Source: Hirudo medicinalis (lineage: Eukaryota; Annelida; Clitellata; Hirudinida; Hirudinidae). Taken from it: DNA of 64,000 bases. Positions 26,519 to 39,373 of the stretch are shown here, in pieces. The notes beneath the pieces are model-generated. The model ran no database searches and was not told the DNA's origin. It saw only the letters and a program-made list of their open reading frames with translations. Every line of letters starts with the position of its first letter. Position 1 is the stretch's first letter. The stretch spans positions 74,733 through 138,732 of the forward strand of contig MPNW01000246.1 in NCBI GenBank assembly GCA_011800805.1, written 5' to 3'. The translations under genes and the position numbers were made by a program.

Positions 26519-26907
26519 CTACTGCGACTTGGTGATCTCCCTGTTCACACGAACCTCGCTCAGAGCCCTCGTCTTTTCGAAGTCGATCTCCTTGTACTCC
26601 ACCTTGTTTATTGGAGCTGGCTTGGAATTTACCACCTCTGCAACGGTGTCCTCGGAAAAATCCAGGTGCAGGTACTGCAGGAGGAGACAGAAATTTTGAG
26701 ATGAACTATTTATTAAATTAATGATTGGAATTATGAAATATTTTCTGTTGATGCAAAGGATTACGACTTTGCAAGTGATGGAAGATGAGTCAGAGGAGGA
26801 AAAAAGAACAGGGTATTTTAAAGTGCTTTAGTGGGAGGTTTGAAGTTGTAAACAATGAATTTATCAATTCAAATGACAAAAATGTAATCATCCCATCAGA
26901 TTACACA

Positions 26908-26946
<39 letters not shown>

Positions 26947-27871
26947 GATAGTTAAAAAACAGCTAAGTAACAGCTCAGTAAAGTATTGAGACCTAACATT
27001 TTATAGTGCTAAAATGTAAAGCAACAATCACACGACGACAAGATCGTCCTGAATCCGCTGAAAATCACTCACCTGGACTTTCTGCGCGACTGGAAAGCTG
27101 TTGACGTTGGTCTTCTCGTGATCGCTTTCCTCGAATACGCTCGGTAGCGCGTCCCTGCCGAACTCGGAAAGTCTCTTGGGCAGGTTGTACACCTCTTCGG
27201 TGATCGAGTCGTCCAATCTCGACCTCGTGCAGTCGGCTTCGTCGTCGTCGGACGAGGAGGACGACGACGACATGGAACTGGCATCAGAATCTGGGCTCCT
27301 CATTCTGAGTAATGTCAATGTTAACAATCACATGACTCAAAGAAAGCAATTAGGCCTCAGTTTCTGTAAAATCCATCAATCAGCTGCTCGTGCTTATTGA
27401 TAGCGACTGGCAGCAATTATGATTCTTAGCTAAAGACTGGCCTACATCTGACTCAGAAGAACCTAGTTCCTTAGGCAGGTTGGAGGAAAAACCCGAGGTT
27501 TTCCCAATTAGTCTCAAACGGAGCCAACGACCCAAGAGAAAAGCTCTGACCTTTTGTAGGCGTCTGCAGACGACGAAGAGCCATTTTGAGGAGCTGCATT
27601 CAAAATGCCGTCTGCATTCAAAAAGTCGAACGATTACCGACCTTTAAAGCCGATCGAACCATTAATACTAATTACATAGTAATAATAATAATAATAATAA
27701 CAATGATGATGATGATGATAATAATAATAATAATAATAATAATGATGATGATGATGATGATGATTTTTATGATAATAATAATAATAATAACAATAATAAT
27801 AATAATAATGACATTAATAATAATACTATTAAAGCAGATAATGATAATTACTATAGATATTAAAGATAAAA

Positions 27872-27902
<31 letters not shown>

Positions 27903-28290
27903 GTTATTTTTATGATTATTAAAAACATTTCAACCTTTCTTGCACCATTTGGTGGTCTTGACCTTGAGAGGCAAAGGTACCTTGCAAATAAACAAAATAA
28001 ACAAAGTGACTGATTTGAAGCTTTCCATTGCGCTCGATTATGATAGTGATGTTCGTGATGATCATCAGGGTTGATTAATATTATTGCACACTATAGATTG
28101 TAATGAATTATAATCAAATGAATGTTTAAATGTTTTAGCAATAGCTGAAACCCTTTCAATGCAAGATCATGTGGATTCAGATATGAATCTGAAGATGACA
28201 AATCAAGGAAGGCATCGTGATGCTGAGTCACAGTTGTTAACATTCCCGTTATTATTATTATTATTGTTGTTATAATTATCATCATCATTA

Positions 28291-28322
<32 letters not shown>

Positions 28323-28350
28323 GTTGTTGTTGTTGTTATAATTATCATCA

Positions 28351-28420
<70 letters not shown>

Positions 28421-30771
28421 CATTCTTTCAATGTTAATCCATCTCAAGCAAATCACCAGACACAAAAGAAAGCCAATATTCTATACTTAAAAAGAGAGCC
28501 AATACCAGAAAAGTATCGCTCGACATGTTTTTCAGATATCATCAGATTGGCATTTTTAAAAAGGGGAATCATTCAGAGCACCAACAACACTTCTACGGGA
28601 GAATGGTCATTGTGTTGCCAAAGTGAACCTCTCCATTGTAAAAGAGTTTCCAGCAATCTACGACTGCATGTCAGAGATCATTCATTGCTCTAGCATCTTC
28701 TTTCATCCCACTTTGTACAAATGTTTTTCAACAAATGTTCCCATTCGGTTTATTATTTGTTATAATTGATGGACTTTCATCACACAACCACGATAATGCT
28801 GATGCTGACAACAGCTGTTATCCATAGAGCATGACAATTAACCAGATAATGAGGCATGATTAGGTGTTTTCCCTGAGCTGTGTAAAGAAACAAAGACTGC
28901 ATTGATACAAATGAAAACATAGTTTGAATATCCCCAGTCTTGGATTTTAGTAGGCTCAATGGTTTCTCAGGTCGTGGTCCATTCAGGACCGGGAGGACGA
29001 GCAAGGATGAAGACGAGAAATTTAATTTTTCAAAATGCAATCCACTCGGGCACGAGAAACAGATTTTGGAGAGGAAGGGGACAAAATGTTTAAGGAATTC
29101 ATCTGCAGAAGAATTCGAAGGATGAAATCAAATTGCTTGGATGAATCTCAGCTGAATGTACGAATTTCTGTTTAAAAGGACTCCATTTTGTTGACTGAGA
29201 TCAAAATCGATCTGCGAACGAGTCAATTATAAAATTATTACTTGGAAGTTATTTGTCTTTTGGTGGCGATAATGGACGCAAATTTAGTTGTGAAACAAGA
29301 GTCGCAACGACTACAACATTAATTACAATATCAAAGCATCATTCCCTGCAAGCATCAACAAGCATTACAAAATATAGGTTAATAGTTTTCACAAAAGCGA
29401 ATAACGTAGCTGAACATGCCTAACCAACGTTGTTTTCCTTGGGCATCAAACAAATACAAGCATCGAGATTGATTTCACCAAAACAACCATCCAAACCTCA
29501 TGTGGTGATGTTTGAGCAAAAGGTTTGGGCTCGAAAACTGAGGTGGTAGTCCCACTGGTGTAGTGCAGCGACGGAAGATGGGATTTAGGAGGAGGGAAGT
29601 CATAGTCGTTGTTGAATGCAGTCGAAGATGTCGAAGAAGAAGAGGGCGACCTGACGTCTGGAGGGAAAACGTCCACAGTTCAAAAAGATGTTCGTGAAGA
29701 ACGACCACCTAAACTAAGAAAGCAAAGTCAAAAAAAAGTTCATACTTTCTTTCACGAAACCCTCGTCCAATCCTGAAGAGGTTGAGCCGCAATAGATTTT
29801 TGGCATTTTGTAATCATTGCCCGGGACAAGACCGTGCTTCCTGGGAATGTTGTAAACATCTTCTATGTTCAGGGGCCCTTGGAAGTCGTTGGAATCTGTC
29901 CGAACGCTCGAGCCTTCGCTGTTTGTCTTCCTCCTCTCCAAATTCTTTGGAGATTGATAGACTTGGATCCTATTGACATCATTCACATAATTGAGTGCTA
30001 CTTCAATCTTCTTATCATTCTGATATCCAACTTCGCAGTCCTTTAAAGGTAGGTAATCTTCCCTGTGGTTAGGTGGTGTGATTTGAGGAAGAATGACAGG
30101 CGATCTTTGATCTGTTTCCATCTGAAGAGGCATGGTGGTCATCTTAGTTGGTGTGAGGCAGCTAAAATCTGGAGTGCGAAAATGTGTCATGGTCAGAAGA
30201 ACCTGATCAATCACCTGCCAAGAATACTTTCATAACATTCACGAGGCAAACCAACCCACCTGTTCTGTTTAAACCTACAACATAGCACAAGTTGTGGACC
30301 CACTCTTCCATCTCCTTCTTAGAATCACAGGCAAGCTGGTAATCTCTTTCTCTGTTCTTGTGGACAGTCTTCATTATAAAAATATTCTTGTAAGAGTTTG
30401 AGTAGAAGTTTGTGATGATTGAGTGGCACTTCTCAAGGTCTATAGAACCCCTTTTCCTGACCATCTTTTCATTGGAATAATAATCTAAAATGGCATTGCA
30501 TGCACGGCCTGGTAAAGTCGTAGAGGCAGGTGGGTTGTACAGCACAAAATATCGCCGTCGCCATTTCTGTAATCGCAAGAAAACGATTTTTTTTTCAATT
30601 TACATTTTCTGGCAAACTTAAACTAAAACACACAAGCACCGATAACTCGTTAAATCTCATAATATTAAATAATAGATATATGAACTTGAGCATCTTTACC
30701 GCAGGAAAAAGTCTCTGTGTTTTGTGCTCTGGCGGGGATTTTATTAACCAACCAAAGCAAAGTTTCTCCAT
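26519..30771 (-). CDS. GRB2-associated binding (GAB/DOS) docking protein
   Basis: Eight exons keep phase and give 485 residues: 30771-30700, 30566-30260, 30168-29746, 29657-29497, 27980-27935, 27612-27552, 27304-27073 and 26674-26519. Exons 1-2 form an N-terminal PH domain (CFGWLIKSPPE, KWRRRYFVLYNP, WVHNLCYVVGL) that binds phosphoinositides. The rest is disordered with many tyrosine motifs: VYNIP, DYDFP and VYNLP fit CRK-type YxxP sites, NYVND fits a GRB2 SH2 site, and the C-terminal YLHLDF and VEYKEIDF resemble the paired SHP2 sites of GAB1. The tail YKEIDFEKTRAL parallels the GAB1 C-terminus. GAB/DOS proteins relay receptor tyrosine kinase signals to Ras and PI3K at the membrane. Exons 5 and 6 are short and chosen by phase; they are the weakest part of the model. 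Confidence 0.85.
26908..26945. repeat. AAT microsatellite
   Basis: Perfect AAT repeat in the last intron of the GAB gene. Confidence 0.9.
27676..27910. repeat. AAT/GAT/ATT microsatellite block
   Basis: AAT, GAT and ATT triplets in several blocks between GAB exons 5 and 6. The strand bias switches from AAT to ATT at about 27871. Confidence 0.9.
28244..28416. repeat. ATT/GTT microsatellite
   Basis: Long ATT repeat with GTT and ATC interruptions in GAB intron 4. A sub-block of about 70 bases (TTGTTATAATTATCATCATC) appears twice, which suggests internal duplication. Confidence 0.9.
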
Positions 30772-31210
30772 GTTGGATTTTCTCGACTCAATTCGACGAG
30801 TGAGGTCAGCTCAGATCGTCAGTCATAACACACCGACTAGTAAATGCGCGAAGTCAATTTTCTTTAGTTTTTTTTCAAAACCTAACAAACGAAAAGTCGA
30901 TACCCAAAACCAACGCATCTGCTCTGAGAGCGCGCTATTAAGTCCATTTTTCAGAATGATTCACGTTATTTTTTTCTATGGACCAGTGCCGTGCAAAAGC
31001 AAGGCGTCTGCTTCATTTATTGGCCACACAAAACATAAAACGAACTATTTATAATACATTTATTCCAAGCAAATTATAATCACTCAGAAAAATTTGTTCT
31101 AAAAATTTATGCCGCATATGGTGCATGGAACTTTAAAATCCATTATAACAACGGTAAATAAATTGTTTGATAGATTTAGGAAAGTCATAAAATTTGTTCA
31201 CTCGATGAAG

Positions 31211-31417
31211 CTAATATATATTTTGTGTCGAAAACGGTCGATTAAAACTATTTTGATGTTGGAGGCCGGCTTTATTTCCAGAAAAGAAAATTGAATCCGA
31301 AATGAAAACTAGATTGACGATTAGTAAAAGCGCCGTCAAAACCAGAAAGCAGAGGACCAAGATTGGTTTCCTATGTCGTGGCCTGTCATCTGTGTACGAT
31401 GTTGTAGTATCAGACAT
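31211..31417 (-). CDS. Possible small one-pass membrane protein
   Basis: A 68-codon frame from an ATG at 31417. It has a polar, basic N-terminus (TDDRPRHRKP), one strong hydrophobic helix of about 22 residues (ILVLCFLVLTALLLIVNLVF) and a short polar tail. The frame stays open upstream to about 31486, with a possible acceptor (GTGTCAG) before a Lys-rich stretch, so a longer protein is possible. No family recognised. A regular positive-inside pattern makes it better than random, but the evidence is thin. Confidence 0.3.
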   Translation of the reverse strand: MSDTTTSYTDDRPRHRKPILVLCFLVLTALLLIVNLVFISDSIFFSGNKAGLQHQNSFNRPFSTQNIY

Positions 31418-32233
31418 TTTGGACGAGTTGGTTAAAGTTTGCTTTAAATCTTTGCTCTTTCTCTCCAGAAGATCATTTGCTGACACGATTTAATCAGAAG
31501 AAACAGCTGTTGAAGATTGTTTTAGAATTTTAGTCGCTTTATCCAATACTTTGTTGGTGTGAAATTCTGAGATGGTAAATATGTGACGTAACTACGAGAT
31601 ATTTATTTACCACTGATTTTTACTATTTACAACAACATTTGGATGCTGGACGCAGTTGAAATTTGCAAAGTTATTAATTCCTTGTCTAAGGCAACTGTAA
31701 AAAATCGGTATCGATACACAAAATCTCTTAACTTTTTGTCACTGTTCAAACTAGAAATCAGCTGTTTCAGTTAATACGACAGATCTTTCCAGCGATAATT
31801 TTTATTGATATAAATTCCGATACTGTCAATTATTCAACAATTTCTATGCAAATTGAATACTAAGCTAATTTTAAAAAATTGCCGGAAAATAAGTTTTTTT
31901 TTGTAAATCCGCTCTAAGAAATGTTATATTTTACGGAAATTTAAAATTTGTTTATAGAACCTAGCTCATCCCTCACAAATTATAAGTATCTTCAAAACCT
32001 GGTCAATAAGCCTCAGCCGCTACTCGTAATTTTATAAGACAAACATTTTTGAAATATCCTAAACTAATTTAAAATTAATTTCAAGATATTAAAATTTCTT
32101 ATTATCAAATGTAAGAATCACTAATAAAGCAAAACAACAGCATTAAATATTGTTCTTCGCAGTGTTTTGATCATTTCCCGCTCCTTAAGTAGAGATACGG
32201 TATTTCATTTATCAGTCTCAATTTTTTTTGACA
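31418..32233. other. Intergenic AT-rich DNA upstream of RPA2
   Basis: No coding exon or named motif seen. It should hold the RPA2 promoter. Confidence 0.4.
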
Positions 32234-34504
32234 ATGTGGGGCAATCAAGGTTTGTGTTTTACGGTTTGATAAAAACAAAGGCTTCAAATTGATGCGTTTA
32301 CTAACTTCTACGTGTTAGGCTATGATGGAGGTAGCTTTGATCACGGCGGAGGGTACATCGGCGGTTCCCAGGGAGATAACCAAGGCGGGTCTGTTCAGGA
32401 GAAAAAGGTTCGCTACTTTATGGACATATTTTTGTTTATTTGTGGTATATTTTTTTTTAGTCGAATTGAATTCTTTTTTAAAATACTTTTTAATGTACCT
32501 CTTTAATAACCTTTAAAATTGTAAATGGTAATAAGCCACGAGTATATTTTCTTGAACAGAAATTCAGAAGTGCCAGTATTCTGCCATGTACTGTTGCACA
32601 GCTCATGGGAGCTGAACAAGTTGAGGACAAATATATTTGTGGAGGAGTTGAATTGAATCAGGTTTGATGAAATTGTTGTTCTTATTCAATATATTGTTTT
32701 TTAATCTGTTTAGGGCATTGAAAGTATCATTAATAATGCAACTATTGCTACCAAGTATTCAACATTTACTTGACAGTTATTTTATTCCTGATAGGTTTCC
32801 TTGGTTGGTATTGTAAAATCAGTCCAGGAGATGCCAACTAGTCATGTCTATGAGATTGATGACATGACAGGACCTGTGATGGATGTCAGGACATTCGTTG
32901 ACAACGACGTTAGCTCTTGGAATTTTTATGCCTCACAATTCCCCATGAATGATTCCATTTTTTGTGGACCTACTTTTATTTTGTGTTCCTTTTCAAAAGC
33001 ACTCGTAGCAGCACAAACTGGGTTTGATTATACAGACTGGCCTTTGCCATTAATTTCGAAATAGTATTATGTCAGCTTTGCTTTTACTCGTGAGCATTAG
33101 TTAGCAAAATGGCTCTTACTTTTCAGGAGGGTGCAGACGAATCTGAGAAGATTACCCCGGTCCCTGAAAACACCTACGTCTACCTGAACGGCCACTTGAG
33201 AGCCTACAATGGCAGGAAGAGTGTCACGGCCTTCAAAATAAGGAGGATTCAGGACATGAATGAGATCACAACACACATGCTTGAAGTTGTCTATGCTCAC
33301 ATCCTACTGGGCAAACAGGTTACAAACTGTATGATGATGATGATGATGATGATGGTGTATGCGTTTGGCTTGTTAATGAAGTTGGATCGATTTTGACATC
33401 GTGTAAAATACAACTTCTGTTTTTGGTTTAATTAGTCAATAGTAATAATATTAATTTAAAAAAAATACTTTAAATGGTCGGATGCTTGTAGTGCCTTCCG
33501 ATATGGCCAAACAATGCACTCAAAAGAGCAACTAAATACAATTTGTAATCTTTCCACAAAAACTTTTGACAAATTGCCTGTTCCTTCGAGGGCAACATTT
33601 TGATCTTCAATTTTCTTTGGAACCAGCCCATGCAGGGGAAGATGCCCGGTTTGCCATCCAATGCTCCCCAGGGTTCTTTCTTTGGGGGGGAAGATTCTGG
33701 GTTGACACAGCCTCAGAACAAAGTGAGTTGTTTTTTGGAAATTCCCTCTTTCTATGGCTGATTCTAAAAGTCTTTATGATGGGAAGACGTAGTGGATAAA
33801 GTGTCGATAATGTTTCATTGTCGACATGTCATCAGGTTGAAGCTACGTCATAGCATTTCATGCAAATGCAAAGTGCTTGCATTAAATATGATGATAATCT
33901 TTAACCATCCAATGATTATTATTATTATTATATTCCATTGTTTTTATATAACTTTAATTTATGTTGGTATGACGAATGGACGATGAATTATTCGTTTGGT
34001 TAGCTTTAACACATGTTGACATGTTGTACTTTCCAAGGTCCTGAAGATCATCAAATCTTGTGTCGATGACCAGGGCATAACTATCGACGCCATTGCAGCC
34101 CAAATGGGCACAATGAGTCGTGGAGATTTGGAGTGAGTTGGGGGTTGATTTGGGGCCACTATTTAATTGTTTTTAATTATAATTAGTTTTTAAAGTTTAA
34201 CATGATTAATTCTATTGGTGCTTAGCATAACTTATGATCATCACTGTGATTAGACTTTACTTTGTTTTGTGGTAAAGCAGCCTTTAGATATAATATTTGA
34301 TTAGAGATGTTTTTCTTGTGAAATGTCATTGTAAATTGATATATTTTGAATCAGTGTTTGCATCGGTTGAATGTAAAATTCATAATTTTATTGTTTTAAA
34401 ATTGTTTGTTTCCACTCAGGAATGCATTGGAGTTTCTGGGTGGCGAGGGCCACATCTATTCGACCATCGATGACCACCACTTCAAGGCTACAGACTTTTC
34501 CTGA
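32234..34504 (+). CDS. RPA2: Replication protein A 32 kDa subunit
   Basis: Eight exons keep phase: 32234-32249, 32319-32407, 32560-32661, 32795-32908, 33127-33318, 33627-33722, 34038-34132 and 34420-34504, giving 262 residues (human 270). The N-terminus is Gly/Ser-rich ([12 protein letters not shown]), where vertebrate RPA2 is phosphorylated. The OB fold follows ([77 protein letters not shown]). The last two exons form the winged helix ([27 protein letters not shown]). RPA2 is the middle subunit of the RPA trimer that coats single-stranded DNA in replication, repair and checkpoint signalling. The 16-base first exon (MWGNQ) mirrors the tiny first exon of other animals. Confidence 0.96.
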
Positions 34505-35449
34505 CAGTTTCAACTGGAATCATTCCCTTTGTTCCACACGTGTAACCATTGACAGCCAATGAAAAAAAAAAAGTCTCAAAAAGCTTCTTTGTTTCTAGTT
34601 TTATTTAGAAATGATAACGGTTTGTTTAGCATCTAAGGACATCAAAACCAGCAACAACAATGCCACTGATCTAGGTGCACTTTATCAGGACTTAAAAGCC
34701 TGTGAATGGTTAGCAAAGGAAATTCTGCTTGCGACATGAACAATTGACTAAGACGATGTGATCAGGTAAGAAACTTGAAAATGGTCCCCATACAAAATGT
34801 GTAGCACGATAGAACAGTATTGAACTCCGCTCAGAAGAACCTCTGTCCAAAGCGAGAGTGATGGAGAAGCCAATGGTACAAATTGTCATTGCAAAATGAG
34901 ACGCTCTGGTGCCTAAGAGAGTGGCAACGAAGATATCAAGGTATGAACAAATAAGGCTTATAAACAATTTCAACACATTTGGACCGTTATAAAAAGCCTC
35001 ATAAGTTCAAAATGTCTTGGAGAAAATAGCCCTCGTGCGATGGGCGGTCTGTATGAAACTCTTACTGGAGTAATGGAAAACGGCCCCCTAGCTACATCAC
35101 TGTATAACTTCTTTAGAAGATTATCGATTTTGATTAATTGATTATTTTTCAAAATAACACACTAAAGGATTACTCTTTATCAACATTTTGCAAACAATAT
35201 TTCAAAAATAATCCAAAACGAGCCAATCAATTGAATGAAAAGAAATTATTTTTGAGCAAAATATCTGAAATTGCAGGAACATGTCTTCAAAGTGCTCGGC
35301 AAGGGTCACAAGTCGCAACCCTTGCAACTGTCACCCTTGCGGTTTTTTTGTCTGATATTCCAGGGCATTTTGAAAACTTTTAAAGATTTTGTTTTTATAA
35401 TTAATTACTCCAAAAATAATCCAAGAGGATTGAGGGCAAAGATCTGAAA
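34505..35449. other. Tail-to-tail interval of RPA2 and FRA10AC1
   Basis: No intact gene. The right half contains a decayed copy of the FRA10AC1 last exon (35203-35310), listed separately. Confidence 0.5.
35203..35310 (-). pseudogene. Decayed tandem copy of the FRA10AC1 last exon
   Basis: The block shares CAAAAATAATCCAA (35203 and 35411), ATCTGAAAT and AGGAACATGTCTTCAAAGT (35275 and 35454) with the real last exon and its downstream flank, in the same order. On the coding strand it reads EHFEDMFL where the true exon reads DEYFEDMFL followed by stop; here the stop is changed to CAA. The copy lies 3' of the gene, offset by about 180 to 208 bases. It may be a relic or an alternative terminal exon. 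Confidence 0.6.
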
Positions 35450-37706
35450 TCACAGGAACATGTCTTCAAAGTATTCGTCAAACTCCTCCTCCCTGATGAA
35501 TAATTAAACATTATATTAATAAATTAGTTAAATGCCAATCACACTTCCAGCTTAAGATATTACAATTAATATAGCGAGTAGCTAATCACAACTTGTTAGG
35601 CCAAATGCTTTACGTTCCACATGATTGAACGTGATCATTTGTCGTAAGCCGATGTGATCGTCATCATCATGCCATTACATTATTAAATTAAGGTCTTACT
35701 TTGATTTTTCCACTTCAACGACCCTCTCCTTCGTCCAGACGTCGTCTTTCGAAGTCGTCGTCTGCTGTTTGTCCTGTTCTTTGTTGTTATTTTGTGGCTC
35801 GTCTGCCTCTTTGTTTGTCCTCGTTCTCTTGTTGTACTCCTCGTCGGGCGTCTGCTCTGCCTTCCTCTTCTTTGAAGGTTTCGTCACTTCTTTCCTCCTG
35901 GAGAAAATTCAAAGAGGAATTTAATAATTACAACAAAAGGAAATAAATTGAAATTAAAATATATTTCAAACAATCGATGTTAACAAGCTGCTCGAACATC
36001 AAATCATTTAAAATACCTAAAAAATTGCATAAATAAAGCCCAATTAGGTCTCCAGCCATTTAGAGACTCCAAGGCAGTCAAATAATGAATAATTAAAATG
36101 GGAAATGGTGATCAGGGCACTCACTTGTGATGGTAGTTGAGCTTGTACGAACAGTCCGAGCAGAGTCCTTAAACAATTGAATGAAGTCAGCCAAGCAGTC
36201 GATACAAGTGTGGCCTCTAATTGAGCCACGAATTGTAATCATTAAGAAGAACTAGCATCTATACAACATAATACCGATTAATTATAAAGTTATTAACTAA
36301 TTATACAGTTAAAAATAAATGCGAATAGATTGCATGAATGAGATAAACAAATAAGCAGGAATGCTGATGATGATGATGATGGTGATAGCATCATCTACTC
36401 ACTCAGCTTCACAAGGGCATTCTTCTTCTCCTCATTTTCGAGGTACCCAAAGTTCACCTCCCAACTCCTCAGCAACTCCGTCTCCTGACAGTGTTTCTCA
36501 CCACAGATGAACTGACCTAGAAAAAAATAAGGTCAATCAAGGTTAAGACCTTTTCTATTTACATCATCCGCAATGATCACAAAATTCACTTTTCAAGACA
36601 GATTTAGCTGACTTTAATGTGATTTGAAATGGTATTTACTGTTTACAAAGTCTAAATATTATCGACAAAATGATTTTACTAAAGAACTCATTTGCATATT
36701 TCTCTGACCTTTGCCCTTGATGACCTCCTTCTCAATTCTCCAGCGAAGGGCAATCTAAAGGTGGAAAAGAAAGAAGGTCAGAGTAAACAACAAATAAATG
36801 TAGCTTGATTAGCATAACTTAAACATGGCATTATTAATTAATTATTATATATCATTATTACTATTTTTAATATTATTATAAATATTAGACATTAGATTAT
36901 AATTATATATTAATATTATTACACATTAATTAGTCTCTGCTCAATTAACCTTGTTCTTCTTGTACAACGACAGGTCAGCTATGCAGTACTCCTTAAAGAG
37001 CTTGTCGTAATATTTCTTGGCCACCCTCTTTTCCCTGAAACATTGCATTGTAACATTCAAAACAAATTATAACATTTATTATACTGTGTTATTTGGCATG
37101 CTACTTCCTCTCCCATTTTGTAACCTTGTGATAAAGTTTCTCAAAATAAAAAAAAAAACAACAAATGGAGAAAGATGTCAGTTTCAGAGCCAGTCTGGTG
37201 CCTGACCACCTGAGCAACTGATGATGGATTGTTAGTAATATTATTATTAATTATTATTATTCTTACCACTGTACCAATAATATTGGTATCATTACAATGA
37301 CAAACAAAAGATTTAATATTAATTATTGGAATGTCAAGGAGAAACCAACCAGGTGTCAGCCTCTTCTCCTTCTTCCCACAGGAACTTGTGGTTTTCCCGG
37401 AGGACGTCGAAGTCCGACTTGTCCTTGGAAGAGTCCCTCTTGAAGTCGTCCATGCTTCCTCCATAGAAGCGAATGTAGTTGTTGATCATGATCTTGTGCC
37501 TCGAGTACTTAACGGGCAATTACTGGTTATTAAGTTAATTGATTAAAAATAAAACTTATTATTATTATTAATGTAACTAATTAGTTGACAAATTATTAAT
37601 TAATATTTAAATGATTGTATACTAATAATATTGGTATTATTATTATTAATATTAATGTTAATTGTGTTAATGTTAATTATTATTATTATTATTACTATTA
37701 TTATTG

Positions 37707-37737
<31 letters not shown>

Positions 37738-38854
37738 AACTAATTAGTTGACAAATTATTAAGTAATATTTAAATGAGTGCTAGTTAACATATATTGAAG
37801 GATAGCAGTAAACAAGTCCAACTGACAGCATCCAACGATATGAAGTGGTATCTCTCTTTTTTGAATTCTTCCCTGTAGAAATGAATATTCATAATGTTGC
37901 ATGGCCACTAATAACTGACTACTTGTAATAAGTAAGACTTATTTAATATAAGACTTATAAATGTAGATAAAACATAAGATTAATTTATTAACAATTTGAT
38001 ATTTAATTTACAAACTTAAAGTAAATAGTAATGGTATGATGACAATGATTACCATTACAATTATTATTATTATTATCTCTAAAAATAAACAAATTAAGAA
38101 CCTCGAATATTCATCAGACATGAGGCTCTTGCTTGGAAGTTTTGTCCTCTCTCTGACCTTGACCCCTAGAAACTCTTGCCTCTGTCGTCTGCAAACAAAA
38201 AACAAGTGAACAACCAAAGGAATGTCTAAGACTTTTAAGAAATGTCATCAACTAATTTTAATATAAAAATTAAATCTAATTAAACAATTAAAGTAAAAAA
38301 AAACCTTTTTTCTCGGGATTCCAATCTAGCCGATCCACTTTCTGAGCTGATGTCGTCTGCTGCACCATACTGAGGATGTAAAAATGTATTTAGTTCTGTA
38401 TAATTTATATTAGTCAATAGTCCATTGATAGTTCATTAAATGTTCATCGAGCAGTAAATATATAATTACTTAAGACAATTGCATATATTTCAGATATATT
38501 ATTTGTAATCGATTGTCACAATTTATAACTGGAGGTAGTTCATCTGTAATCAATAATAATCCTCAAGGTTTACTCACATCTAATGATTCAGATGATGTAT
38601 CGACATCTTGGTCTTCTGCATCAACAGAAGCTATGGAATCTGATTTAAAATTTTAGTAACAAATTTAAGCACTACATGATGTAACTAGTTAAACATCCAG
38701 AAGTTACAAATGCTTGGCCATGCAGATCTTAAACATACGAATTTAAAAGTGAATCTTAGGCATTAATTTAATATCATGAAAATCTTCCAGAAGATAAATA
38801 TGATCCATTTCAAAACAACAACAATTATGTTTTCATTATACCTCTTCGATTCAT
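35450..38854 (-). CDS. FRA10AC1: FRA10AC1 homologue
   Basis: Twelve exons keep phase and give 319 residues (human 315): 38854-38842, 38639-38578, 38369-38305, 38188-38102, 37872-37827, 37507-37350, 37034-36950, 36754-36709, 36516-36403, 36167-36125, 35897-35700 and 35492-35450. Matches to the family include YHFISLDAYSRH, INNYIRFYGG, DVLRENHKFLWEEG, YDKLFKEYCIADLS, RWRIEKEVIKGKGQFICG, SWEVNFGYLENEEKKNALVK, LCSDCSYKLNYHH and the terminal EEEFDEYFEDMFL. The four cysteines of the C..C and C..C pairs suggest a zinc site. The human protein is nuclear and is found in spliceosome-associated fractions; its exact role is unclear. A Lys/Arg-rich exon 11 probably carries nuclear localisation signals. Confidence 0.94.
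36365..36387. repeat. GAT triplet repeat
   Basis: A short GAT run in the FRA10AC1 intron next to the exon 9 donor (donor at 36401-36402). Confidence 0.8.
37560..37735. repeat. ATT microsatellite with duplicated flank
   Basis: Two ATT blocks, each followed by the same sequence (AATGTAACTAATTAGTTGAC then AAATTATTAA, near 37570 and 37733). A unit of about 160 bases seems to be tandemly duplicated within FRA10AC1 intron 5. Confidence 0.8.
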
Positions 38855-39373
38855 CCTGGTTTCTGTAAGTTCGCGGGTATAAATTATATCCAAATGACGA
38901 GGTTTATTAAATTATTTGTTTATTATATAATTTTAAAGTCTGGTTCTCAGTTGCTAGCGATATACGAGTGACAACAATGATTTTTAAAACTATAAAAGAA
39001 CGTAAATCAGTAAACGGAGCAATAATTGCTTAAAAGTTAATTTAAACATTTACAAGTTTGCTTTTAAGAACCACAATATTGCTTTATAAAATTGAGATAT
39101 ATTTTTTATTTCACTAAATTTGTGATTTCTTGCTAATAAAAATAAACTTATTTTAGGAATCTCAAAGATCTCATAATGTTGCTTAGCGCCATCGTCAGCC
39201 ATCAAAACAAATTTGAGATTATCGCAATGTCAATATGGCGATAAAATTTCCGTGTGTAAAAAAGAGAAACCTGCTTCCAATGTTCGTTAAATCTGTCAAT
39301 CTTCCTTATTAATTCTTACGAAGTGTCCATAATTATTATCATCATTATTATTATCATCACGCTTCCTGTCCAA
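38855..39373. promoter_or_regulatory. Divergent interval between FRA10AC1 and the cysteine-rich membrane protein gene
   Basis: About 520 bases between two divergent start codons, so both promoters should lie here. No defined motif identified. Confidence 0.35.

Noticed and set aside
27586..28465. Ile/Met/Leu-rich frames on both strands
   Set aside because: Produced by AAT, GAT and ATT repeats in a GAB intron; no family signal and no coding composition.
28921..29040. GAB-like exon with RPEKPLSLLKSK, resembling an RxxKP SH3 motif
   Set aside because: No usable acceptor or donor keeps phase with the neighbouring exons; a different chain through 27980-27935 fits fully.
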